Source of the DNA: an uncultured Collinsella sp.
GTDB lineage: Bacteria > Actinomycetota > Coriobacteriia > Coriobacteriales > Coriobacteriaceae
Length of the DNA stretch: 41,033 nt
Direction of reading: 5' to 3'
Assembly (NCBI GenBank): GCA_958433005.1
Contig: CAUAWV010000017.1
Coordinates: 1-41,033 of the forward strand
A program made the position numbers and the translations under genes. Below are positions 31,970 through 39,447 of the stretch, piece by piece. The notes beneath the pieces were generated by a model. That model saw only the letters and a list, made by a program, of their open reading frames with translations, had not been told where the DNA came from and ran no database searches. The stretch's first letter is position 1; each line of letters opens with the position of its first letter.

Positions 31970-33118
31970 ATGAAAGGCATCAATCGTCTGGCCTCCTTTA
32001 TCAAGGCCGACCACCGTTATGTGTACCTGGGCACGAGCGTTATCGCGGCGCTCGGCTTGGCATTTAGCCAGCGCAACCCCACGCCGCTGAGCTTTTTGGC
32101 GCCCACCGGCATCTTCCAGGATTGCCTTTGGGCGATTCTTTGGGCCTGGATCGTCGTGTCGGCGGCAGCGCTCGTCACCAAGGTTATGCACTGGAACGAC
32201 TATCGCGAAACGTCGCCGTTTGCATCTGAGCGTTGCCGTCGCGGCGCGCGCCTGGGCAGCTATGTTGTGGTTGCCATCGCGGCGATCTTCTTTATCGACC
32301 GCTGCGTCATGTCGTTTGTCGACCTGGTGCAGGTGAGCATTGTCTCGGACTCCAATCCCAGCGACTTTCTGTCGAGCTTGGTCTACATGACCTACAAAAG
32401 CGGCGACTTCTTTATCCGCGGTATCGAGATCACCATCGCGCTTGCCACCTTCGGCACGGTCATCGCCTTCTTCTTGGCGCTGCTCTTTGTGTTCTTGCGC
32501 ACCCAGACCTTCGATCGCGTCGACAACGACCTGGTGCGCTTCTTTAAGAGCATTGGCCGAGGCTTTGCGACCGTCTATTCCACCGTCGTGCGCGGCACGC
32601 CCATGATGGTCCAGGGCCTGCTCATCTATTACGCGGGCTTTACCGTTCTGCGCGGCATGGGCTTCGAGACCGCCCAGGCCAACCAGATCTGGAGCACCTT
32701 CACCGCCGGCCTCGTTACCATCTCGCTCAACTCCACCGCCTACATGATGGAGGTCCTGCGCGGCGGCATCGAGTCCATCGATCCCGGCCAGGCCGAGGCA
32801 GCGCGCTCGCTGGGCCTGTCGCAGTGGCAGGCTATGCGCAAGGTCGTGTTCCCTCAGGGTATTAAAAACGCGATCCCGGCGCTCACCAACGAGCTCATCA
32901 TCAACATCAAGGACTCGTCGGTGCTCTCGGTCATCGGCGTGTTCGACCTCATGTACGCCACCACCACCGTCGCCGGCGTGTACTACCGCCAGATGGAGGT
33001 CTACTGCGTGGCGCTCGTGGTCTATCTGATCCTGACGCTCGTGGCGAGCCGCCTGCTCGAGGCCTTTGGCAAAAAGCTCGGCGCCGAGGCTCCGGCCACG
33101 CTGCCCAGCTCTAACTAG
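31970..33118 (+). CDS. Amino acid ABC transporter permease (HAAT family)
   Basis: A 382-aa inner-membrane permease. The C-terminal 230 residues hold the usual five-helix HisM/GlnP domain with the EAA loop EAARSLGLSQWQAMRKVVFPQGIK near residue 268, which contacts the ATPase. The N-terminal 150 residues are an extension with three or four extra membrane helices, seen in some Gram-positive members. GGGAGG precedes the ATG. It functions with the genes on either side as importer. The stop overlaps no gene; 22 nt to the ATPase start. Confidence 0.9.
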   Translation: MKGINRLASFIKADHRYVYLGTSVIAALGLAFSQRNPTPLSFLAPTGIFQDCLWAILWAWIVVSAAALVTKVMHWNDYRETSPFASERCRRGARLGSYVVVAIAAIFFIDRCVMSFVDLVQVSIVSDSNPSDFLSSLVYMTYKSGDFFIRGIEITIALATFGTVIAFFLALLFVFLRTQTFDRVDNDLVRFFKSIGRGFATVYSTVVRGTPMMVQGLLIYYAGFTVLRGMGFETAQANQIWSTFTAGLVTISLNSTAYMMEVLRGGIESIDPGQAEAARSLGLSQWQAMRKVVFPQGIKNAIPALTNELIINIKDSSVLSVIGVFDLMYATTTVAGVYYRQMEVYCVALVVYLILTLVASRLLEAFGKKLGAEAPATLPSSN

Positions 33119-33140
33119 GCTTAAGACGAGGAGAATCATC

Positions 33141-33926
33141 ATGGCAGATACCGCCACTACCGGCACTGCGGCAGCCGTGCAAAACCAAGAGCCGCTTATC
33201 CGCGTCGAGGGCCTGCGCAAGAGCTTTGGCTCACTCGAGGTACTCAAGGGCATCGACCTGGCCGTTAGCCCCGGCGAGGTCGTCACCATCATCGGCGCCT
33301 CGGGCTCGGGCAAGTCGACCTTCCTGCGCTGCCTCAACCTGCTCGAGACCCCGGACGCAGGCCACATCTGGTTCCACGGCCAGGACCTCACGGCCGAGCG
33401 CTGCAACATCAACAAGCTGCGCGAGGACATCGGCATGGTGTTCCAGGGCTTTAACCTGTTCAACAACATGGATGTGCTCGACAACTGCACGCTCGCGCCC
33501 GTCACGCTCAAAAAGATGAGCAAGGCCGAGGCTGAAAAAATTGCGATGGAGCATCTGACGAGTGTGGGACTCGAAAAATTCGCGCACGCCGCCGTGGGTC
33601 GCCTGTCCGGTGGTCAAAAGCAGCGCGTGGCCATCGCTCGTGCCCTATGTATGAATCCGCAGATCATGCTGTTCGACGAGCCGACCTCCGCGCTCGACCC
33701 CGAGATCGTGGGCGAGGTGCTCGAGGTCATGCGCAAGCTCGCCGCCGACGGCATGACCATGGTCGTCGTCACGCACGAGATGGCCTTTGCCCGCACGGTG
33801 TCCGACCGCGTGGTCTTTATGGACAAGGGCGTGGTGCTCGAGGATGCCGCGCCGGCCGAGCTCTTCGGCAACCCCAAACACCAGCGCACTCGTGAGTTCC
33901 TCTCTCGCTATCTCGAGGACAAATAA
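33141..33926 (+). CDS. Amino acid ABC transporter ATP-binding protein (GlnQ-like)
   Basis: A 261-aa ATPase. Walker A GASGSGKST near residue 54, Q loop MVFQGFNLFNNM, signature LSGGQKQR, Walker B IMLFDEPTSALD and switch His in VVVTHEM. The start at ATG 33141 follows GAGGAG; an upstream in-frame start would lie inside the permease gene. It powers uptake by the preceding permease and binding protein. The short spacer to the M20 peptidase gene (72 nt) holds a small GGGCCGCTCCCGTGGGGCGGCC hairpin-like stretch, so the peptidase may be partly co-transcribed. Confidence 0.93.
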   Translation: MADTATTGTAAAVQNQEPLIRVEGLRKSFGSLEVLKGIDLAVSPGEVVTIIGASGSGKSTFLRCLNLLETPDAGHIWFHGQDLTAERCNINKLREDIGMVFQGFNLFNNMDVLDNCTLAPVTLKKMSKAEAEKIAMEHLTSVGLEKFAHAAVGRLSGGQKQRVAIARALCMNPQIMLFDEPTSALDPEIVGEVLEVMRKLAADGMTMVVVTHEMAFARTVSDRVVFMDKGVVLEDAAPAELFGNPKHQRTREFLSRYLEDK

Positions 33927-33998
33927 CCGACCGCAAACGCTTACGTTGCAGGGCCGCTCCCGTGGGGCGGCCTTTGTCGTCACAATCGAAAGGATGTC

Positions 33999-35414
33999 AT
34001 GGCCGAGGTTTGGCGCTTCTTTGCGCATGAGGACGATTTTGCCGATATAGACGAAGTCAGCGCGTGCGAGCGCTTGGGCCGCGTGCTGTCGTTTCCGACC
34101 ATTTCGAGCATGGATGCCGAGGCGGTGGACTGGCAGCCCTTCGACGACCTGCGCGCCTATATGCAGCAGGCCTGGCCGCGCGTGTTTGCGGCGGGCGAGG
34201 TCGAGCTTATCGACCACTCGCTGTTGGTGACGCTTGTCGGCTCCGACCCTGCTCTCAATCCCGTTATGCTCATGGGCCACATGGACGTGGTCCCCGTGGT
34301 GCCGGGTACCGAGGCCGACTGGACGCACGCCCCCTTTAGCGGGCACGTGGACGACACCTACATTTGGGGCCGCGGCGCTATCGACATGAAGGATCAGGTC
34401 GCAGGCATTCTCGAGGCGGTTGAGTATGCATTGGCGCACGGTTGGGAGCACAAGCGTTCGCTGTTGCTCGCCTTTGGCCAGGACGAGGAAACCACGCAGT
34501 ACGGCGCTGGAGCTATCGGCCGCGTGCTCGAGGAGCGCGGTGTTGAGCTCGAGTTCCTGATCGACGAGGGCGACTACCGCATCGTTCCGGCTGCCGAGTA
34601 CGGCGCGGGCGAGGGCTGGCTTATGCATGCCGACCTGGCCGAAAAGGGCTATGCCGATATCGTGCTCAAGACGAAGAGCGCGGGCGGGCATTCGTCTAAC
34701 CCCTACGGCGGCACGTCGCTCGAGGTGCTCAGCCGTGCCATCGCCGCAATCTGCGATATCGAGTGGCCGACGCGCGTGACCGATCTGCTTGCCGCGCAGC
34801 TTGTCGAGCTGGGGCTCTACACGGCGGATGAGATTGCCGCCAACGGGGGCGCCATTGTCCGCGATTGCCTCGCCAGCAAGAAGCTCTATCCGCTGGTGAC
34901 GACCACCTGCGCGCCCACGCAGATCGAGGGAGGCAGCGCCGGCGCCAACGTGATGCCGCAGGATATGTGGGCCAACATTAACTTCCGCATGCTCGAGGGC
35001 ACGAGCGTGGCCGACGTTGTGGCGCGCTGCCGTGAGGCGGTTGCCGGGGCGGACCTTGCCGGTCGTGTCGAAGTGGAGCTGGGCCCCGGCAGCTCCGAGC
35101 CCTCGCCGTCCCCGCGCATCGGTGGTCCCGGCCTCGAGGCGGTTCGCTCCATCGCCGCCCGCTATTTCCGCGATCCAAAGGGGACGGAGGAAAACGGATC
35201 ATCCGAGCCGTTGGCGATTGTCCCCTCGACCGTGATCGGCGCGACCGACGCTGCCAACTACCAGCGCATTTGCCCCGAGTGCATTCGCTTCTCGGCCTTT
35301 GTGGTAGACGATGACGAGTGCGACCGTGGCGTCCACGGCACCAACGAGCGCATTACCCGCCGTGCCTACCTCCAGGGCGTTCGCTTCCTCATCGCTCTGC
35401 TTCAAGCGCTCTAG
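33999..35414 (+). CDS. M20 family metallopeptidase carrying an in-frame R2 repeat
   Basis: A 471-aa zinc-dependent peptidase of the M20 (CPS1/PM20D1-like) group. Metal and catalytic residues appear in MGHMDVVPV (His93, Asp95), WGRGAIDMKD (bridging Asp near 128), QDEETT (Glu pair near 161) and GVHGTNERI near 445 (last His). The dimerisation domain has AGGHSSNPYGGTSLE. Likely hydrolyses small peptides or N-acyl amino acids, which would suit a neighbour amino acid importer. Residues 392-403 (DPKGTEENGSSE) are encoded by repeat R2 plus its GATCC flank and have no place in the fold; they sit in a surface loop between ARYFR and PLAIVPS. AAAGGA precedes the ATG. Confidence 0.88.
   Translation: MAEVWRFFAHEDDFADIDEVSACERLGRVLSFPTISSMDAEAVDWQPFDDLRAYMQQAWPRVFAAGEVELIDHSLLVTLVGSDPALNPVMLMGHMDVVPVVPGTEADWTHAPFSGHVDDTYIWGRGAIDMKDQVAGILEAVEYALAHGWEHKRSLLLAFGQDEETTQYGAGAIGRVLEERGVELEFLIDEGDYRIVPAAEYGAGEGWLMHADLAEKGYADIVLKTKSAGGHSSNPYGGTSLEVLSRAIAAICDIEWPTRVTDLLAAQLVELGLYTADEIAANGGAIVRDCLASKKLYPLVTTTCAPTQIEGGSAGANVMPQDMWANINFRMLEGTSVADVVARCREAVAGADLAGRVEVELGPGSSEPSPSPRIGGPGLEAVRSIAARYFRDPKGTEENGSSEPLAIVPSTVIGATDAANYQRICPECIRFSAFVVDDDECDRGVHGTNERITRRAYLQGVRFLIALLQAL
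35180..35202. repeat. R2 repeat inside the M20 peptidase gene
   Basis: Same 23-nt sequence as 25265-25287 with one difference, again preceded by GATCC. Here it lies in coding sequence in the frame that reads KGTEENGS, adds about 11 codons and keeps the reading frame. Confidence 0.7.
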
Positions 35415-35497
35415 AATGTGACAAAGCGACAGTCCCTTTGTTAGCCGTTGGGTACGTTCTTAAATGACCAATCGTTAAGGAACGTCCTCAACGGCTA
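35415..35497. repeat. R1 copy 3 followed by a GTTGGG-type palindrome
   Basis: AATGTGACAAAGCGACAGTCCCTTTGTTA (split: left part 35415-35426, right part 35433-35443) is a worn R1 hairpin just after the M20 stop. It runs into a 56-nt palindrome (35442-35497) with arms TAGCCGTTG../..CAACGGCTA matching at about 21 of 25 positions. The left arm contains GTTGGGTACGTTCTT, similar to 25236-25250. May terminate the M20 gene. Confidence 0.55.
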
Positions 35498-35597
35498 CGT
35501 CCGCTCATTCCGTGCGGGTTATATGCAGGTTTGACTGCGCACGCTATCATGTATGGGTTAGACCGCAACTATGTACCCCACACGCGAAGGGATGCGC

Positions 35598-35624
35598 ATG
35601 TATCTGAAGATCGACATGTTCTAG
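35598..35624 (+). CDS. Possible 8-codon leader peptide upstream of prfA
   Basis: ATG to TAG encodes MYLKIDMF; GAAGGG lies 6 nt upstream, a fair ribosome site. It sits 80 nt before prfA in a gap with TTGACT (35531-35536) as the only promoter-like hexamer. Such a short frame can occur by chance, so this is offered with low confidence. Confidence 0.2.
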   Translation: MYLKIDMF

Positions 35625-35705
35625 CTGGGCTTACCCCCGCAATGACGCCATGCGCCCCATCAACTCTGCCGATTTTCACCTTCACGCATATAAAGGAGTC
35701 CCGCC

Positions 35706-36773
35706 ATGCGCGACAAGCTCGAAAAGATCATCAAGGCCTACGAGGAGCTCGAGAAGAAGCTTTCCGACCCGGCCGTCGCCTCCGACATCAAGGAGTTCAC
35801 GCGTCTCAACAAGGAGTACGCGCACCAGTCCGACCTCATTGCCGCTTCGCGCGAGTACATCAGCGCGCTCGACGACATCGAGGCTGCCAAGGAGATGCTC
35901 CGCGACACCACCGACGCTGACGAGAAGGAGATGCTCCAGATGGACATCTCCGAGAACGAGGACAAGCTTCCCCAGCTTGAGGAAGACATCAAGTACATGC
36001 TCATCCCGAGCGACCCCAACGACGACAAGAATACCATCGTCGAGATCCGCTCCGCCGCCGGTGGCGACGAGGCGGCCATCTTCGCCGGCGACCTGTACAA
36101 GATGTACCAGCGCTTTTGCGAGTCGCGCGGCTGGAAGACCACCGTGCTCGATTCCAGCCCCAGCGAGGCCGGCGGCTTTAAGTCCATCGAGTTCAAGGTC
36201 GAGGGCGACCGCGTCTACTCCGTCATGAAGTTCGAGTCTGGCGTGCACCGTGTCCAGCGCGTTCCCAAGACCGAGTCCCAGGGCCGCATCCAGACCTCCA
36301 CGGCAACCGTCGCCGTGCTTCCCGAGGCCGAGGAGATCGACGTCCAGATCAACCAGTCCGACCTGCGCATCGACACCTACTGCGCCTCGGGCCCTGGCGG
36401 TCAGTGCGTTAACACCACCTACTCCGCCGTGCGCATCACCCACCTGCCCACCAACACCGTGGTGCAGTCGCAGGAGCAGCGCTCTCAGATCCAGAACCGC
36501 GAGGTCTGCATGCAGATGCTGCGCGCCCGTCTGTACGAGATGGAGCTCGAGCGTCAGCAGGCCGAGCTCGGTGCCGAGCGCCAGAGCCAGATCGGCCACG
36601 GTAACCGTTCCGAGAAGATTCGTACCTACAACCAGCCCCAGGACCGTGTGACCGATCACCGCATCGGCTTCAACTCCACCTACAACGGCGTCCTTTTGGG
36701 CGACCAGCTCGGCACCGTGATCGAGGCGCTCGCCGCCGCCGAGCGAGCCGAGAAGCTGGCTCAGGCCGTGTAG
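35706..36773 (+). CDS. prfA: Peptide chain release factor 1
   Basis: A 355-aa class I release factor that reads UAA and UAG. The stop-codon tripeptide is PKT in RVQRVPKTESQGRIQTS (E. coli has PAT), and the peptidyl-hydrolysing GGQ is in CASGPGGQCVNTTYSAVRITH near residue 229, where its Gln is the methylation target. The N-terminal coiled-coil domain and length match the family (E. coli 360). AAAGGAG lies 8 nt before the ATG. The usual neighbour prmC is not adjacent. P1 copy 3 begins 3 nt after the stop codon and probably ends the transcript. Confidence 0.96.
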   Translation: MRDKLEKIIKAYEELEKKLSDPAVASDIKEFTRLNKEYAHQSDLIAASREYISALDDIEAAKEMLRDTTDADEKEMLQMDISENEDKLPQLEEDIKYMLIPSDPNDDKNTIVEIRSAAGGDEAAIFAGDLYKMYQRFCESRGWKTTVLDSSPSEAGGFKSIEFKVEGDRVYSVMKFESGVHRVQRVPKTESQGRIQTSTATVAVLPEAEEIDVQINQSDLRIDTYCASGPGGQCVNTTYSAVRITHLPTNTVVQSQEQRSQIQNREVCMQMLRARLYEMELERQQAELGAERQSQIGHGNRSEKIRTYNQPQDRVTDHRIGFNSTYNGVLLGDQLGTVIEALAAAERAEKLAQAV

Positions 36774-36776
36774 CGG

Positions 36777-36917
36777 GTTACGCGGTTTTACCAAACCGCG
36801 TAACGGCTCGACGCTGCGCGCCGCCCAGAACGACAATTTGTCATTCAAAAGGCAAGGCATGACCAAAAGGTCTATGCCTTGCCTTTTTCATGCCAACTTG
36901 TACGTTCTGGACGGCGC
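36777..36917. repeat. P1 two-hairpin element, copy 3
   Basis: First hairpin GTTACGCGGTTT, loop TACC, AAACCGCGTAAC (36777-36804, perfect). Then GGCTCGACGCTGC, outer arms GCGCCGCCCAGAACG (36818-36832) / CGTTCTGGACGGCGC (36903-36917, 14 of 15 pairs), inner GGCAAGGCAT/ATGCCTTGCC and apical GACC-AAAA-GGTC, followed by TTTTT. To its right (36918-37140) there is no gene: a second outer-arm-like segment CTCTGGCGGGCTTTCGCTGG (36977-36996, like 25176-25195) and a 12-bp direct repeat CATTGTTGGTGC (36949-36960, 37021-37032). Confidence 0.75.
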
Positions 36918-37145
36918 TCGCTGTCCGTCCTCTGCCTGCGGCGCTTTCCATTGTTGGTGCAGGGGCGCTTTGCCTACTCTGGCGGGCTTTCGCTGGCTTA
37001 TGCTTAACCTGCGACGTTTTCATTGTTGGTGCTGAGTGCCTTGTTTCCCGTTCCAAATGAGCCACCCCGGGTCCCCGGCGGTTGCGGTGGGCGTGTTTGG
37101 TTGGTGCCTGTTGATGGCCTGGGCATCGGGGAGGGCAGGCTCCGT

Positions 37146-37151
37146 TATAAT
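37146..37151 (+). promoter_or_regulatory. Candidate -10 of the DUF1846 gene
   Basis: TATAAT, 41 nt before the start codon; no convincing -35 hexamer at the right distance. Confidence 0.45.
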
Positions 37152-37192
37152 CGCGTAGGAACTTAATTTACGAAACGGGACGGGAGCCATAC

Positions 37193-38674
37193 ATGCGCCA
37201 GGGTTTCGACAACGCGAAGTATATCGAGCTGCAGGCTGCTCACATTAAGGAGCGCATCTCGCAGTTTGGCGGCAAGCTGTATTTGGAGTTTGGCGGCAAG
37301 CTGTTCGATGACTATCATGCCAGCCGCGTGCTACCGGGTTTTGAGCCGGACAGCAAGTTCCGCATGCTCAAGAGCATCGCCGACGATGTCGAGGTTATCA
37401 TCGCGATCAACGCGAACCATATCGAGAAAAACAAGGCTCGTGGTGACCTTGGCATTACCTATGACGAGGATGTGCTGCGCCTGGTTGACCTGTTCCGCGG
37501 CAACGGCTTTGCTGTCGCGGCCGTGGTCATCACCCAGTACGCTGGACAGCCCGCTGCCGATGTGTTCCGCAACCGCCTGAACGCGCTCGGTATTCCCGCC
37601 AAGCTGCACTATCCCATCGAGGGGTATCCGCACGATGTCGATCTGATTGTGTCCGACGACGGCTATGGCAAGAACGAGTTTGTCGAGACCACCCGACCGC
37701 TCGTTGTCGTGACGGCGCCCGGCCCTGGCTCGGGCAAGCTCGCCACTTGCTTGTCTCAGCTCTATCACGAGCACAAGCATGGCACGGCCGCCGGCTATGC
37801 CAAATTCGAGACCTTCCCGGTTTGGAATCTGCCCCTTACGCATCCGGTCAATATTGCCTACGAGGCCGCCACGGCAGACCTCGATGACGCCAACATCATC
37901 GACTCCTTCCACTTGGAGGCCTACAACAAGACCACGGTCAACTACAACCGTGACGTCGAGGCTTTCCCGGTGGTCCGTGCCCTGATGGAAAAGATTCTGG
38001 GGGAGAGCCCCTACCAGAGCCCCACCGACATGGGTGTCAATATGGTCGGCTTTGCCATCACCGATGACGATGCCTGTCGCGATGCCTCCAAGATGGAGAT
38101 CGTCCGCCGCTACTTTTCTGCGGTGGAGGCCGTGCGCCGCACCGGCGTGGGCGATGAGCAGGTTGATCGTCTCAAGCTCATTATGAAGAAGGCCGGTATC
38201 GACAAGAATTACTCGCCGGCACGCTCGGCCGCCCTTACCAGGGAGCAGCTGACGGGTGGCCCCGTAGGCGCCATGGTCATGCCCGACGGCTCCGTGGTAA
38301 CCGGCAAGACTTCCACGCGCCTGGGCGCCGCGAGCTCGCTCATCATGAATGCACTTAAGCATGTCTCGGGCGTTGACCTTGAGCTCGAGGTCATCAGCGA
38401 TGAGGCGATCGAGCCTATCAGCAAGCTCAAGACGCATTTCCTGGGTAGCAAGAACCCGCGGCTGCACACCGACGAGACGCTTATGGCGCTCTCGATCACC
38501 TCGGCAACGAGCGAGACGGCGGCCCGCGTCCTTTCGGGCCTGGAGCAGCTGCGCGGCTGCGATGCCTTCTTTAGCGTGATCATCTCGCCGACGGACGAGA
38601 CGGTGTTGCGCAAACTGGGCATCAACGTGTGCTGCGAGCCCAAGTTTGAGCGCCGCGGTTTCTTCCATCGCTAA
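37193..38674 (+). CDS. DUF1846 family protein
   Basis: A 493-aa cytosolic protein of a widespread anaerobe family of unknown function. Recognised from the N-terminus GFDNAKYIELQAAHIKERI, LYLEFGGKLFDDYHASRVLPGF and the central VVVTAPGPGSGKLATCLSQLYHE, where PGPGSGK resembles a nucleotide-binding loop. HLEAYNKTTVNYNRDVEAFPV and DMGVNMVGFAITDD follow as expected. Length is normal for the family. GGGAG lies about 8 nt before the ATG; the gene has a TATAAT upstream and a strong terminator downstream, so it is monocistronic. ATP use is plausible but not shown. Confidence 0.88.
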   Translation: MRQGFDNAKYIELQAAHIKERISQFGGKLYLEFGGKLFDDYHASRVLPGFEPDSKFRMLKSIADDVEVIIAINANHIEKNKARGDLGITYDEDVLRLVDLFRGNGFAVAAVVITQYAGQPAADVFRNRLNALGIPAKLHYPIEGYPHDVDLIVSDDGYGKNEFVETTRPLVVVTAPGPGSGKLATCLSQLYHEHKHGTAAGYAKFETFPVWNLPLTHPVNIAYEAATADLDDANIIDSFHLEAYNKTTVNYNRDVEAFPVVRALMEKILGESPYQSPTDMGVNMVGFAITDDDACRDASKMEIVRRYFSAVEAVRRTGVGDEQVDRLKLIMKKAGIDKNYSPARSAALTREQLTGGPVGAMVMPDGSVVTGKTSTRLGAASSLIMNALKHVSGVDLELEVISDEAIEPISKLKTHFLGSKNPRLHTDETLMALSITSATSETAARVLSGLEQLRGCDAFFSVIISPTDETVLRKLGINVCCEPKFERRGFFHR

Positions 38675-38708
38675 GTTTGAAGCACCGCGGTAATTGCATT
38701 GCATTTTG

Positions 38709-38741
38709 GCCGTATCGGGTTAGCGCCCGGTACGGCTTTTT
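38709..38741 (+). terminator. Terminator of the DUF1846 gene
   Basis: GCCGTATCGGG pairs with CCCGGTACGGC (one wobble), loop TTAGCG, followed by TTTTT. A classic Rho-independent terminator 35 nt past the stop. Confidence 0.85.
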
Positions 38742-38930
38742 GATCAATAAAGCGTCTATTTCGGCGAAAAATAGCTGTTTACCTGCCTAGAAACAATTTG
38801 AGCGGTATACAATAACCGTAACTGTTTCATCCTTAGCGGGATGCCGCATGATGGATATTACCTGCCATCGTGAGGTGTGTCGGTCGCGCACGGCGCGTTA
38901 GATGCTCGTGCTCGGTTTGAGGAGGCTGCT

Positions 38931-39269
38931 ATGGCGGGCAAGGGTCGTGCGAGTGTCAACGATATGAAGCGTGTCGAGGTGCTGGTGTTGATGGAGATCG
39001 ACCAGCAAACCGAAGACAATGGCGGGCCGTATGGTTTCTCGCGCAAAACGCTTGCCGAGCGCGTGGGGGTTTCGCCGTATCGTGCCCGCGCCGCAATCGA
39101 TCGCTTGGATTCCGAAGGCATGATTGATGTCGTCTCGCGTTATAGCGACGACGGCGGTCAGCTTGCAAATGGCATTTGCCTCACCGAACGTGGCGAGTGG
39201 TATCTTGAGGGCGTCCGTACCGGCATGCTCGTTCAAGAAATGCTTGAGGACGAGGTTGCTGATCGATAG
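38931..39269 (+). CDS. Small winged-helix DNA-binding protein
   Basis: A 112-aa protein with a helix-turn-helix of GntR/MarR-like shape: GFSRKTLAERVGVSPYRARAAIDRLDSEGMIDVVSRYSDDGGQ (read as residues about 33-75), then a wing and a C-terminal helix (GVRTGMLVQEMLEDEVADR) that could dimerise. No ligand domain. ATG at 38931 follows GAGGAGG at 5 nt; a longer frame from 38877 exists without a ribosome site. The leader contains CGGTATACAATAACCG (38803-38818), a -10-like TACAAT framed by CGGT/ACCG, a possible self-operator. Target genes unknown; pyrG is the downstream neighbour, separated by a terminator. Confidence 0.7.
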   Translation: MAGKGRASVNDMKRVEVLVLMEIDQQTEDNGGPYGFSRKTLAERVGVSPYRARAAIDRLDSEGMIDVVSRYSDDGGQLANGICLTERGEWYLEGVRTGMLVQEMLEDEVADR

Positions 39270-39293
39270 CAGCATGTAACCCTTGCCATAGCG

Positions 39294-39325
39294 ACGCCGC
39301 TTGGGAAACTGGGCGGCGTTTTGTT
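39294..39325 (+). terminator. Terminator of the winged-helix gene
   Basis: ACGCCGC (39294-39300) pairs with GCGGCGT (39313-39319), followed by TTTGTTT. It separates the winged-helix gene from pyrG. Confidence 0.75.
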
Positions 39326-39360
39326 TCAAGATTGAGAAATGCAATCGCACGCGAGAAAAA

Positions 39361-39389
39361 TTGCGAACGGTCCGCGGCGCGAGTATTAC
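39361..39389 (+). promoter_or_regulatory. Promoter of pyrG
   Basis: TTGCGA (39361-39366), 17-nt spacer, TATTAC (39384-39389), overlapping TACAAT three bases on. The leader of about 50 nt shows no C-rich initiation tract obvious enough to claim the reiterative-transcription control known for pyrG of some Firmicutes. Confidence 0.5.
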
Positions 39390-39447
39390 AATGAAGACCC
39401 GTAAGATGTGGATAAACAACTTCTACGGGAAGCGCAGGTAACTCAAT

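Noticed and set aside
25049..36917. P1 copies as a CRISPR array or tRNA genes
   Set aside because: Only three copies about 6 kb apart with unequal sequence and no spacers; no tRNA cloverleaf or T-loop consensus is present.
39361..39447. pyrG leader with C-tract reiterative transcription control
   Set aside because: No GGGC-type initiation tract at the expected start and no obvious terminator hairpin in the short leader.
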